Below, one piece after another: positions 47,809 to 60,555 of a stretch of 64,000 nucleotides of DNA. The position numbers and the translations under genes were made by a program. The notes below the pieces were generated by a model. That model saw nothing but the letters and a program-made list of their open reading frames with translations, was not told the DNA's origin and searched no databases. How positions within the stretch are numbered: the stretch's first letter is position 1; every line of letters starts with the position of its first letter. Location of the stretch: assembly GCA_963920665.1 (NCBI GenBank), contig OY987265.1, forward strand, positions 13,521,001 through 13,585,000. The letters are read 5' to 3'. Origin of the DNA: Straminergon stramineum (Eukaryota > Streptophyta > Bryopsida > Hypnales > Calliergonaceae).

Positions 47809-50800
47809 TCAACTCACAACAGCATTCCTATCTTCATACAGATACCTGGTCATCGCAGGGTGCACAACGGAGTCATGACATCTGTTTTCTTTGTATGCCT
47901 GCACATGGAAATTCACCGATCATGAATTATTATTCCAGAGCTGTTTCACACAAAACCGTAACATTCTAGAACATGGTTGTTTGTCCAAATAAGATTTGTA
48001 CTATTCAATCTGTGTACTTCCATCTCCAATACATACAAACTACTTTCTCTAATTATTGCACTGCTTTGAGGGAACAAATGGGCTTCAAGATGCACTCTAT
48101 CATGTATTCACAACTTGAAATGTGGAAGTTGTCCAACGAGATTTCTCCAGAACATGAGAGATTCGTGGTATTCAAGCAATCACCAATGTGCAATTAGAGA
48201 GGTTGAGTGTACTAAATTGTGAATGGATTAATAGCAGATGTATATGACAGTAGATGAACCTTGTCTAAAATAACAACAATGTTCAGATTCACTTCACCTG
48301 GTTCACTTCATTGAAAAGCTCCTGCCTCAACCAGGGCTTGCAAGTTGTATACTGTGCCCTTTGCTCTGTCAAGGGCTCCTTCTGAAACACCAAAAACGAG
48401 CTTGGTTAAAGAGTAGCAAGTATTATACTGATAAGACCTCCGTTCCTAGTTAAGCAGATGGAAACTACTAGAGTAGTGAGAATACTTTAATTCAGGGTCT
48501 GGATGGGCTAACCGGTGACTTGCATTCGTGGAAGCGGCCGGCAATGATATGCTCATTGAAAGTCCCTTGTGGTGCCATTGGCTTTGGTCCAACCACCCTG
48601 AACCGTGGTAACTTCTCATTCCCAGGTTCCAATGGCCCCGCGACGACGTTTCTTTGAACCACTGTCATGACGAAGTGAACAGGGTTGAATAAGAAATATG
48701 ATTCAAATTTCAAATTAAATGACCAGACTTGAGAGCTGATTGAATCCACTTTTCTACCGTTAGTTCTATATCTGGTTCGATTGCTCACCAGAATGATGTT
48801 GAGGACCGTCTATTATCCTAATGGTTGGCCTGTATGTGTCTTTCTTCTTGCAAACACAAAGCTGCACACAATGTGCACCAAGCAGATCCAAGTCAGTACC
48901 CTCGTGCATGCAAGTTTACACTGTTCTGATCGTGCGCAAGATTAGCATACAATTATAAAGAAAATGGTTTGAGAGCTGTTCATATATCAGCTAAAGGAAT
49001 GCCATAGTTGGAAACTCCAGTTTCTGGTGTTCATAGCACATTTCCACAAAATCCAAATATTCCCGTACACAGCTTGAGTCAAAATGATCTATGTGCCCTG
49101 ACGAAATAATACGTCTCCTAGTTTTGTCTTTTCCTACACCCATAAGAGCACATTTACAAGAGATGAATCAACCGAACTTGAGTTTTCCTTGAAAGACAAC
49201 TACATCAACGATAAATACAGTCAAGAGTGAGAACAGAGAAAATAGTAAACTTGACAAAACATGCACGCTCTATATGCACGCCCAACGTGTCACCTAAACT
49301 ACATCTCTAATGTATTCCTGATTGCATGCCTCTCATATCAAAACTGCACAGGAAACATGAACAAGATCCAAGGGCATCTTTTTGCATACCGTCGTCATAA
49401 GTGGGATTGCTTCTTGCAGTCCATGGAATCGGCTTCTTCCCACTCCGAGGCATAAGTTGACCTGGTGTACAAGTCAATTGTCAAGCATTTATACAAGGTC
49501 CAAGGCATCTGTCGAGATTGAGTCCCAATCTAAACAAAGCGTTCAGTAATCCCAATGCCAGGAGTAGAAAACTGAAAGCCAAGAGAGAAACAAGAATTTG
49601 AACCTCCTCGTCATACAGTATATAATGTACAATACCTTCTTCATTAGCGTGAGGTATAAAGTCCGGAGGGTCGTCGTGGGCCGGAATATCGTACAGCTGA
49701 GACTTGATTGGATGTTCTTTGAAGAAAAGTGGGTTTGTTCTCCTCAAATCTTTCTGCAATCGACGCAGATGTGGAAGTTAGTGATACTTTTCCTAAAGCA
49801 TTAACTCCTAAAGGAACGAGAGGCCCGAATGTTTTCTAAAGTGTTTTGAGTAGGTCATATGGAAACTTTTATTGATAAATCTTATTAATTTCTTGACCAA
49901 GATTTATATTTTTCCATCTGATTTATATTTTCCACAATATGATCAACTGAATTGGTCATCTTAAACAATGACTTCTTGGTCCTCCTTGGGCTAGAGGGGC
50001 GAGGATAATTCAGCAATTGGAAGGATAGAAGCTCCGATTGGATGGTAAGAAAGGAAAGAGATACACGTAACGAACTCACTTACAGGTGGTAACTTTTGTT
50101 TTGTCTCAAAAGCAGGAACGGGATTGTAAAGATGCTCGACCTTCCGGGAATTGTGATAGCACTTCTTCGTGCATACGTGAGCTCGAGACGGCCTCCAGTC
50201 CCTTCGATTCGGATAAAACTCTGGAATGTATTTAAGGTGTGGCCGGAAGGGACCTTCGGTGGTTTCGGTGTCGGCAGTGTACGCTCCTCCTTTCACAGAA
50301 ATTTGGCTTCTGTAGGGCTTCTCCACGCCTCTGTCCAGATGAGCACTATTATGAACAGAGGATCTCCAATCTTTCTCCTTGCAGTTCCTTTCGCCAAGAT
50401 ACCTGACGCACGATCTCCATTGCCACGATTTGCCATAATCACGTGCGCACGGAATGTATGTTTTACTACTCCTCCACTGCAACGACTCGTCAACAGTGCC
50501 CGTCATGATATCAATCAATAAGCATGCTGTGAGACACAGTCTTCACAGCTTCAGCAATCTCTCCAGCAGCTTGCTTTACAAGAAGTAGTTGCACTTGAAT
50601 CACAAAAAAACTGCTGAGTAAACGACCACTAGTTGCAAACTTATTCTGTACACTTTCCCGACTCTATTTATGTTCCCAGAAGAGAGTAATGGAGCACGGT
50701 GGACTAACCTCAGGCTTGCACGGATCACAGCTTGCAAAGTCTCCGAGGTTGTCACAAGTAATTTTGCCCTGGCTTACGGAGGGCCTGAATATATTCTGAT

Positions 50801-51977
50801 AACCGTACTCGTGATGTGTTGGCACTCTCTGGCTCGAGGACCTCCACTGAAACACACAATAGAAGGCGCGATTAGCACAATACTGTGTAAAATGGTCACA
50901 CAGACTTGAAACTTGCCACAAACATGTACACTCAAGCCTCTTTATTATGACCTTCTCTAAAATGACATTCTAGAATATCCTGCACACTTGCCAAACTGTC
51001 ATTTACCGTAGCACACTCGCAATGCACTCAAAGTATGTCATAATGAAAACTTGGGAACTCAGGTGGTGAAATGAAAGTGGTTTGTCTGTGTAACTAGAAA
51101 TTAAAAGCTTTGACATTGCAGAAGAAGAATTAAGATTGACTTAGCCTGGATCGTACCGGTTGCTCCTGACAGTCAAACGTGTCAAGAAATGTTTCAGTGC
51201 AGTATTGGTCCGGATCCCCTCCAAGCGGCTTTGGAGGAATGGGTTTGGTCCCTGGTGGACAGTGCCTTGGCTTGTAATATGAGGGTCGCTTGATTTCGTT
51301 TCTGGTGCAGTCCAAGCAACCACCAGGTGGTGGAGCGGGGTGAATATCTCTGTAAGACCTCTCTGGGATCATATGAAGCACCTTCTGCTTTGGGCAACCT
51401 GGTGGACATGTTTTCGGCCGTGGTTCTAAACGTCTCGGTGCCTTGCATCTGAGTTCTGTGCATTCAGCTCCCCTGGTCTTCATCGTTATAGCTCGTTTTC
51501 CTACAGCTCCATAGGATTCAGGAAGAGCTGTTTTCTTTTCCTGCCTGACAGCTTTCAGGTCAGTGTGGAGGGTCCGGCTCTTGGGGATCCAAGCGCGATG
51601 AGATCATGTTTAGCACTTTATCCCCTGCAAGTATTGCCAGGAACAGTAGACTCTTGAAGGTCGAGATCTAAAGAATGCTAGGCGTACATCGGTTTAACTA
51701 TAAATTTGCAACATCAACGTGCATTGAAAGAGATATTATGGCTAATTCTGTCACTTTCTGGTAGCCACTTCCGCACTGGTTCTATGCTCTATCAAATGAA
51801 GTGTACATAAGTACTATCAACCATGACTCACGCACATGTAGAGATTGCAGGGGCCAAGAAGCTGTCAGATGGTCATTGCAGCTGCCGAGAGCCCACTAAG
51901 CGGTTCAAACTCACATCCTTAGAGTACCCTGTCAAATCACGGAAGTGCTCCAAATTCTGGACAACCAAAGAGCCCAT
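47809..51977 (-). CDS. Cys- and Trp-rich protein of unknown family, possible flagellar (axonemal) protein
   Basis: Modelled exons from 51977 down: 51977-51915 (tentative), 51540-51157, 50846-50709, 50476-50084, 49753-49636, 49461-49390, 48925-48900 (26 nt), 48861-48789, 48661-48513, 48381-48298 and 47898-47809, giving about 529 residues with every phase matching. An alternative start is the ATG at 51483 inside exon 2. No domain is recognised. Features: a WRSS/WRSC/WRPS motif repeated at least five times (two of these begin exons 3 and 4), many cysteines in C-P-P-G-C and C-x-x-C spacings, and high Pro, Arg and Tyr with frequent R-P and Y-x-P turns. There is no signal peptide and no membrane segment. 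Short W/R/P/Y-rich repeats of this kind are typical of microtubule inner and axonemal proteins, and this is the only basis for that suggestion. The end (HPAMTRYLYEDRNAVVS) looks like a conserved tail. Confidence 0.68.
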
Positions 51978-53675
51978 CTGCAGTTATTCGAAAGTGAATC
52001 CATTTTAAATGTTGAAAAGATCTGAACCCAAAGCAGCAATTGTTCGCGGAATGTCGAAAAAAGGTAGTGAAGGTAGTGATGGTGTGAAACCAGTGAAGAA
52101 TTAGGCAATCAACCAGACGTAAACATCAGTGCGGAGACAAATGCAAGTGAACGGAGGTCCACGAATCTGCTCAATGCAAAAGAATAGGCAAAGCTTCAAC
52201 CAGCGGAGGTAAATTCGAGTAACCGAGGCCTATCAGATTGAAGGCATCATCCTCTCCATGATCTGCATGACATAGATGTGAAATGAAATTTAGAAAACCA
52301 GCAACAGAGACTTCTCGCAGGAGGATGGGAAAGGGCACGGTAGCAGATCGAATTCACTTTTTGTCGGTTGAGAGAATGCCGGAGTCAACAGGACAGCACA
52401 CACTGGACCTGAATTGGTACCTTGGCAATGGTAAACCAGATGAGTTACTGAGGCTGGTTCTCATCTTGGGCGTTCTCAAATAACAAAAGGCAGTTGGAAA
52501 CGTTCACCTGATTCAATCGATTGGGACGAATTCCAGAGATCGAACTGGTTCATACTTGACCGCTCTTCCAATCTCCCGCTGCATTGCTCCTGGATGCCAA
52601 CTGATTCGGAGCTGGCTGAAATCAGTTTGCAGCAGTTCACAACCCTAATTCGCAGCATACCTCGTGCCGCAGCCGTCTCAAAAAACAGGATACCGAGAAC
52701 GCGATTCAGGCAATACCAGAATCTGATAGGCTCCACGGTATGGCATTCCAACTTGTGTGACGGGAAGCCATTTACTGAATGAAGCAGTAAGACACTGAGT
52801 TTTGAAAATCTGCACTCGAAACCAATGCGAAGGTTCTCGGGAAACCGGACGAATTTGCCATACTCCGATCGGCGTCTTAATTCGAATCTGTCAATTCGAA
52901 CATCACTTCCTTCTGCATTGCAATGCCGACCTCATAATGTTGCTGACAGCCAAATATCCTCATCGAAGGTCATCGATAACGAAATGCTTCTGGATTTTCC
53001 GCAGTAATGATAAACCCTAATTCCATTTCAACACTTCATATGAGGTCTCTGCTAATATGTTTCGATCGATTAAGCCAGATGCTCGCGGCGAACGTGGGCG
53101 CATGCCCTTTAGTTTGCATCCAGCAAAAGACCTGAAATCCTCAAGAAGCATTAGTCCCGCGCGGAATTGGGTGACGCAGGGTTTAGGTCAGCACTTTGTA
53201 CTGCTCGGCTTCATTTTCAGGGTTCTTGACCCTCTGAAAAAGGATTATGGTTTTCCATTACTCTGAATTCCAGCAGCACTTCATTTCCAATAACTTCAGA
53301 TGAGAATTACGTACTATCAGCAACTCCTTCACGTCAGTATTGCAATGCATGTGTGACAGAGTCCTACTGCACCTCTTTTAAAGATCCGAGACACAACTGC
53401 CATCCATTTTGCAACACCAATCTCCAACGACGACACCACGAGCAGCAATAACAACGAGTATCTCACAAAATCCAAGCTGCAATCCAGAAAGGATCAAAAG
53501 GCATGGCTTGAAGTGTTCCATTAATCGCAGCTCTCTAATAGTATTTTACACGAGCAACCATGAGTGGATGCACATAAGCTAATAACGTGTGCTCACAGTC
53601 TTTGATGTAAGCTTTCAGTGACGTAGTTGAAACTGCTGGTTGCTAATAGAAAGGTCAGTGCGCATACAACTCCGG
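51978..53675. other. Intergenic, no gene recognised
   Basis: This probably holds the promoter and leader of the Cys/Trp-rich gene, then the 3' flank of the strictosidine-synthase-like gene. Open frames at 52283-52483, 52476-52751 and 53057-53266 have no recognisable motif. Confidence 0.4.
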
Positions 53676-55757
53676 CTACGGGCACTCCGGCCGGTCCAAA
53701 TCAAGGCGAGCCAAGAAATTCTGAGTCAAGGAGCCGATGTACAAGTGACGGTCGTGACGAACAGCTCCCGTTGCGAACGACATGCCTGCGCCGCGCGCGT
53801 CCTCATAGTGAGCCACCACATGTCCGTCAACATCCATCGCAAGCAAATCCGCGCGTGCGAAGTCGAAAGGCTTCACGCGCCGCCAGTACCGGGCGAAGAA
53901 ATGCTTCAGCCATGGAGTCCTGTGCGTCAGATCCCCCAGCCATGACCGCCCCTGCATTCATAGATTGCATCCCAACATGGCATCAGCTTGAAGTGACAAA
54001 TCGAATGTGCAACAGAGCTATTTTCTTACCGGAATTCGTTACATTGGCAGAATTCCATGAAATTAGTATCCTTGTTGGTAGAAAGTTTGCAACGAGGAAC
54101 TAATCCAGTTGCAACACGTTTCCTGAAAATTTAGGGCTCTGTTTCGAGTGGGATCCGCGCTTCCGAATTAGCAGTTGTTGCATCTAGATTATGATACACA
54201 AGCTGTGTGCATTCACTTCACTGAATCATTGTCTCCTAATTTGGACATACACTCAAATTGAAATGGACCCCAAAATTCCGAATATGCGTTTCATGGCAAA
54301 TTTGGCATGGAGTTGCTCGACGAAACCCGTTATTAAGAGCTTTGGTCACTTCAACATCACATTTCGCGGGTTAAGAAGTTTATCATTTCAACAAAATGTG
54401 GGAATCATGCATCAAAACTGTCAGTACCATGAAACGCGCCAACTGAATGAATATGAGGTACGTACCCCTACAACACCGAGCCAGAAGGTTTGTGAAGGCG
54501 CATGGAGATGGATGTTGTCCGGCAAGCCAGGCAGATTTTCAGCAAAGGTATCCGACTTGCCTTTCCTTTCGCCTTCCAGCCAGAAGCGCACACATCTGTA
54601 CTTCCAACTTTCGCAAACCACGAGAAAATTCTCATTGGGAGAGAGCGCAATTCCGTTCGCAAACGCAAGGCCGTCCATCATCACAGTGGTGCGCCCCGTG
54701 GTGGGATCGAAATTGAGCATCCGGCCATGCGGACGCGCTTCCAGCACGTCCAAGTGCCACGAATGCATCGAATGCGCGTTGGAGGAGTCAGTGAAGTAGA
54801 CTTGCCCGTTGCTCGCCACCGTCACGCTATCTGCAAACCTGCACAAATCAATTGCCACACCAACAAGCAATCAAATGAATAAGTTTGCAGGCTATCTATC
54901 TTCAGTGGATTATCTGTGGTCTTGTTGTTGCTGTTTCCCGAGTTCGTGCAGTGCTTTTCTCGATCTTCAATTAGTGATCATGAAACCTCCATACGTGTTG
55001 ATGTGATATAATTCTTTCTTCGAAATTTGGTTCAAGACATGCCACAAGGTTTCTATTGTCATGGAGACACGGGAGAAATCCTGCATGGAAATTATGACTA
55101 TTGTGTCTACGGGAATTGGGACCTATGTCCTTCTGTGTCCAAATTCCATTCCTAGTGTATCCCAGTGTATCCTATTCTCTCATCCCTGAACATTGTCCAT
55201 GAAACTCTTCGAAAACTTGATGTACATGGGCATTCTGGATTTCTCCAGGGAGACAAGCTTACATACGTGAGAGGCTTGCCATCGGCCAGGTTCGTGACGA
55301 CGCGCACTTCTTCATCACTTTCACTGACATTGAGCAGCCCTCGCACGGGATCCGCCACGAGAATCTCCCCGTGAACGCCGATCGCCAGTCCACACGGGTA
55401 CCCGCCCACTTGCCTCCAGTTCACGACGCTGCCATTGCTCGCGAACACTTTCTTCACCCAGCCATCGCGCGTGGTGACCAGGAGCGTGGTGCCATCGGCG
55501 GTGAGGACCACGTCTTCCGGGCCTTGCACCAGACCCTCGCCTAGCTTCTCCACGCACTCCAGCTTGCCGGGGCTAATCCTCGGGCGGTGGAAACGAGGCA
55601 GGAATACTGGGATGGGGTCGATGGGGGAGCTCGTCACCACGAAGGCGGCGAAGAGGCCTGTCAATGTGCACAGTACTGTTGCTATGATCACCACCGCGCT
55701 GGCTTGCACATCTGTCGACGACGACGTTGCCACCACTGTGGCCTTGCAGTTCTTCAT
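53676..55757 (-). CDS. Strictosidine-synthase-like / APMAP-type beta-propeller protein
   Basis: Three exons, 55757-55267, 54838-54466 and 53951-53676, give 379 residues, the usual length for the family. After a short charged N-terminus there is one membrane anchor (AVVIIATVLCTLTGLFAAFVV, residues ~20-40). The six-bladed propeller follows, with GLVQGPEDVVLTADG, VGGYPCGLAIGVHGEILVAD, FADSVTVASNGQVYFTDSS, GRTTVMMDGLAFANGIALS, ESWKYRCVRFWL, LPGLPDNIHL and LLAMDVDGHVVAHYED. Plant SSL proteins of this type are mostly not true strictosidine synthases; several have hydrolase-like activity and sit in the endomembrane system. An alternative donor three bases into a GTACGTAC repeat at the end of exon 2 would change one or two residues. 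The coding exons are notably GC-rich compared with the flanks. Confidence 0.93.
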
Positions 55758-58524
55758 TTTCGTCGGCTTCTCTCGGCACGTATTCTAGAGCTAGCTTCAA
55801 TTCGATCTTGGGCACCAGAGTTCACGTCGTTGTCCGCACAGTGACTTTCAGAATTGCATATAACGCGATCGGGTACTTCCGTTTCATGGTAGCCTTTCTA
55901 GCTCTACAGCTAGCACGTCTCCGACTTTATTGTAAGTTGAAGAAAGAACTTACTAGTGCAAGACTGCAGAAGAGACGTACCTCGATCGATCCCCTTTTAT
56001 TAATTAAAGAGGTGTCTACGCACGGCAGCTACGATCAATCGAAATAAACCGCAAGCTAATTAATGAAAACCTTGAGTCAGAATTCGATAAGGAATACAGC
56101 AGATTGAGCTGCAAATGCACGAAACTAACCAATCGACATATGTAAGCAGATTCTACGTACCCACATTAATTACCAAGCGATGATTCTAATGTCAGTAGAG
56201 GTTCAGTACGTCCGTCGATAAAAATTCAAGGACTCAATGCAAGTAACCCAAATATATATTCGAAACTAGTTCGACAGGAATCGCGCGTTACAGCGTACTA
56301 AGCTTGAATGGAATCGATCAGAAGACTCAGAGGTGAGCTGTGGACGAGATGCTGATGCACGTACAGAAGGCTGGGACTTTTAGTAATTAAAATGTACCTT
56401 GAGTTCGTATGCGTATATATAAATATATCCCTTGGTCAACGTCGTCAAATTAGTGCATCGAAGTCTGTGGGTCAAAACTGTGCATTTATTCAAGTCAAGA
56501 ATATCAGGATGATCACCCATTTCCGATCACTTAAGCAATTCAGCCTATCTGCGGCATAGGAAAAGTTCAGGAAAAAATTTCCTCGTGTAGAGAAATAGAT
56601 TTCAGAAGGATTTCATAATTTCCTAAATTTTTTCCCATGAAGATTCTATTTGTCCCATTCTTGATATGTAGGCAAACCTATTTCCAACCACAAGATGGTT
56701 CCAAAATTGATGTAAGGCTCCCAATGTACAGTACACGTTGTGATCATGTAAGCTTTCAATGTACACTTCCCGGACATTTTTGTTGTCCCAAGGGTCCTGC
56801 AGTGCATGAGCTCTCACCAGCCTACAATTCACCTGATCTGAAATGGAGCAGCCTAAACTGCAAGAATGGGAGGCTGATCGGAAATGGGTGATCCCCTTTT
56901 AGATGTGATTGAGGTTCCAGAAAACTTTGACATTTGACAAATTTGCGGAATAGAGCGGGAATCATGGGTGACATGGATCTGTGGGGATTCGATATGTCGT
57001 TGTACGTCTCCCTTTTCTAAGAGAGCCAAGCCACAGTGACTGCCCTTCTGGGGGGAATCATTTGGAAAAGGATCCGCACTTTCAGAAATCCTCACTCCAG
57101 TATTAATATGCTGGTGTTGACCGAAGTATTGTACTACGGCGTATATACTCTTCAATGATGTCTTGGATGCAAGTTGATTGGTGGTTTTAATACTACGTAC
57201 AAAGTATGGTGCATCTCAAACTGCTAGAAGGAAGAGATAGTGAGAATGTTAACCAAAATTTTGTTGAAATGGCGGTATTCCACAAACTTGGCACTTTTAC
57301 ATTTAGACCATGTAGTTTGAAACCAATCCTAGACTTTAGAGCTAAAGAAGGAAATGAATGGAAAAATGGTGTATGGAATACGACCATATTAAGAAAATTT
57401 CCCATTGTTATAGGAGAAATTGGAAATATATACAACTCTTAGGTGGCAAGTTCTAGGTTGCAAATTTCCTGCAACTTTCATATAGTCTCCCACTTTTCAA
57501 CTTGATTCAACTAAGTGGATTGATGTGAAAACCAAAGAATTTTGAATGATTTATGTTATTCTAGATGTACAATGCTTGTGAAAATCTTGTAGGATTTGAC
57601 TGTGTAATGATGTTGCTAACCATAATGGTCCAATGGATGACTTCATTGTTGATTGTAAAGAAAGAGAATGCACCTATTGGTATAATTATCAAAGAATTTT
57701 AGTGACTACCTTGGTTATGGGGGGCCGCGTCCTTACATGATTAAGGAATCAAATGAAGTCTCCCATTTTTTTCCTCAACCAAGCCATTTTCATTCAAGAT
57801 TCTTGTTGTGAGGGCAATTTGTACTTTTGTAGTATTGAAGACATGTAATCTCATAATTAGAATTTTATAATAAGAAACCAAACAAATCCTAGAACCAAGT
57901 CTTATTTCATATTCACTTTACAATTGTCACATATTACTAAATTTAAGAAAGCCATTTCAATAACAACTTAGGTAACTATAGTTGCATCATAAAATATGTA
58001 GCAAATTTCATTAATAACCAAGATTTTTTGTTAGTGAAGTTTTCTTCTTTCAAGATATAAAGACAAGTTGCAAATGAGAAATATATGAAATGAAAAGATG
58101 TCATTTAAATGTTATATACAAAAATCACAAGGCATAAGTTTAATTGGTAGACTTTTCAAATTTTTATTTGAACTTTAATGTCCTTGTGTTGAACATTGTG
58201 CTATAAACGTCTATTTATTTTGCATAATTTTAAAAACATGCTTTTGAGAACATCCTTCATAGCAAGTGATCATACCTTATTGCCATGATTGCAATAAGTA
58301 TTGCAAAAGATTAGAAACAAAGAGACTTTTCGAAGCATTTTTTTTAATTTGACATCTTTTCAAAGCATTTGAAGTAATTCATATTTGAAAGGTATCTAAA
58401 AACCTTGCATTAGTCCACTGATTGAAAACACTCCATTATCTAGGTCCTATTGAAGTGGGCACAATTCATTTTCTTATGAAGATTCTTCAAAAATCAAGGG
58501 TTCAAAATTGCAAGAGAATTAGTT
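55758..58524. other. Promoter side of the SSL gene, then AT-rich DNA
   Basis: From 55758 to about 56460 lies the presumed promoter and leader of the minus-strand SSL gene. Beyond about 57200 the DNA is AT-rich with no coding signal. Frames at 56637-57155 and 57193-57442 have no recognisable motif. Confidence 0.4.
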
Positions 58525-58818
58525 GAAATTCTAGCACAGTCCTAGTGTGTGGGGCTTCATATTGGACCACGTGTATTGGACCCTTCTGAAAATGCCGATA
58601 GGAAGAAGCGCGGGTAGGAAGTAACTAAAAGCAAATTAGTGAGACTTCAAACACACAGAGACTTCAAACAAGGAGGAGACTTGAGAAGAAATAATTAGAT
58701 TTCTACGGACTTCGAAGAAAATTTCCGTCTCCAAGAAGTCCCCTAATCACAGGAGAGACCCCTCATCGCGGGTCTGAGCTGCAAGGGCCCCCCACACTAG
58801 GACCGTGTCGAAAATTTC
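58525..58818. mobile_element. Short TIR element (MITE-like), 294 bp
   Basis: GAAATTCTAGCACAGTCC at the left end continues as TAGTGTGTGGGGC (58525-58555). It is inverted at the right end (58787-58818) as GAAATTTTCGACACGGTCC then TAGTGTGGGGGGC when read on the minus strand. This gives imperfect terminal inverted repeats of ~31 bp. The interior is GC-richer than its flanks and carries a repeated GAGACTTCAAAC. No target duplication was visible. Confidence 0.6.
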
Positions 58819-60170
58819 CTTTAAATAATATTATTTACTATTATTTAAAATTGCAATTAAACCTAAATATAATTAGATATATAGTCTAGGTAATGACAAG
58901 GGAGACCATGTATTGAAGATTAATCACAAATATGTAAGCATTTACCAAGTTGTTTCTATGGCTTATAGTATATGACTAGTATAGTCATGTTAGAGGGCAA
59001 ATGGGTACTCACCAGCTGTTGTTTTACATGACTTGACTTGCTAGGACCTATAATTAATAATTTGGATAATGTATGTTTCAAGCATTTGATTGCCTTGAGA
59101 TCTCACAATATTCACACAAGAAGCAAGAATCTACAACTCTAAAGTTACAACTTTCTACTATAATTGTTAGTATGCATACTTAATGATATCAATTGTGCAC
59201 ATGGTTAAGACTCAATGTTAGAACTCCAACAATATGGATCATGACTTGCTTTTTCTTTCATTGCCAATTGCAACTAATCATAGTGGCAAAACTTGCATTC
59301 ATTAAGATTATGTTTCTAGAATAATGTTGAATAAAGTTTACTCTTTGAAAAAAGAACACGTTGTTCAGTCGTATTTTCTTATGTTGTCTTGTAGATTTGG
59401 ATGTGAAATCTTGAGCAAATGGACACCTAATTCACTCTACAATAGTCTTCAAACTACAAGGGATTTGTACAATTAGTGAAACCAAGATGACCCAGTACAT
59501 CTAGATTCTATATGCTATCAAGATGCTTATACCTTGTTCAATTTTGAATGGTTGCATAAATAGCATACATTAAATATCACTCTTGCCTAACCTTATTTTT
59601 GGACTTTAATTAAATATTAGGCACTTGAGTGCCTAAGCTCCTAGTAAAGTATGGTATCAAGTAGAAACTAATTCTTGAGTTGCTAGTACCAACCATTCTA
59701 AAGAGCATGTGATTGAAAAGTATAAATTCTCTTTAATTAGTTCTATTGCCAAATGGTTGGCAGCTTCGGCGGCTTGGCGCTTGGAGACTATGGGCGTTTT
59801 CTGATCTTCAAAGATGTTCCTGAGATCATTATAGGATGCAAATTTTACACCAAAATGAAAAACACAACATTTTTCAGGATGCCTCTGAATTTAAGTCAAA
59901 GGTTGTCAAGAAAACAGTGTGAAACTCCAACAGTACATACATCGAGGCTTGTCATACGCAAGCCAACGAATTTAAAGAGTGTCTATCCTAGTGATGGATT
60001 ACTAATCATCAATTAGGTTAACTTGATGCAATTCCGGGGCCAGAATTTGCCATTGCTGCAAAAAGCTCTAAAATTAGAACCAATATGGATTTCAGTTTCA
60101 GCAAGTCTGCATAAGTTAGTGCCAAAATTGTGAATTTCCGCCAATCTAACTAAGATAACGTTAGGTCAGT
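58819..60170. other. AT-rich, no gene accepted
   Basis: One 87-codon frame (59753-60016, plus) starts MVGSFGGLALGDYGRF but matches no family that I know; it lies antisense to the probable 3' UTR of the acylphosphatase gene. The rest is AT-rich and apparently non-coding. Confidence 0.4.
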
Positions 60171-60555
60171 CTACCAGCGCTTGTCATCCAACTGCTCAAA
60201 ACCTTGCTTGGGCGGGCCAGCGGCCGGGGTAACGGTCACATTGGCCACTCGTGCCCCGGACGGTCCACTTTTGCATTTCTCCAGCAGATGATCCACTGCA
60301 CTGGGCTTGCCTGAGAACACGGCCTCCACAGTGCCATCTCTGCAATTGCGGACCCAGCCATTGACGCCCAGTTTCGTTGCGTTCTCCGCTATCCACTTGC
60401 CGAAGAAGAATCCTTGTAGTTTCCCACTGACCACCACATGCGCCTGCAGCCCCTTGATTCCCTTGCATCAATCCATAAACGCCATGAACCCACTTTGTAA
60501 TAATAACACAACTTACTATACTCAATGCCTGATTAGTTAGGTCTGAACAGCCCAT
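60171..60555 (-). CDS. Acylphosphatase with substituted catalytic arginine
   Basis: Two exons, 60555-60517 (MGCSDLTNQALSI, donor GTAAGT) and 60443-60171, are separated by a 73-bp intron and give 103 residues. The second exon is a complete acylphosphatase domain: HVVVSGKLQGFFFGKWIAEN, NGWVRNCRDGTVEAVFSGKP, and a C-terminus near GFEQLDDKRW. Acylphosphatases (about 100 residues) hydrolyse acyl phosphates using an arginine in the G-x-V-Q-G-V-x-F-R loop and an asparagine in the GWV-[RK]-N motif. Here the asparagine is present, but the loop reads GKLQGFFFGK, so glycine (GGC) replaces the arginine. The protein may be inactive, or may bind a ligand without cleaving it. The first exon is short and its assignment rests on phase and donor quality only. 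Confidence 0.85.

Noticed and set aside
50096..50521. 141-codon plus-strand open frame
   Set aside because: It is antisense to the large exon of the Cys/Trp-rich gene, whose phases match on the minus strand.
54191..54799. 202-codon plus-strand open frame
   Set aside because: It is a shadow of exon 2 of the strictosidine-synthase-like gene, which has clear family motifs on the minus strand.
56410..56430. TATATATAAATATA as a TATA box for the SSL gene
   Set aside because: It reads best on the plus strand, while the gene is on the minus strand, and it is ~650 bp from the start codon in AT-rich DNA.
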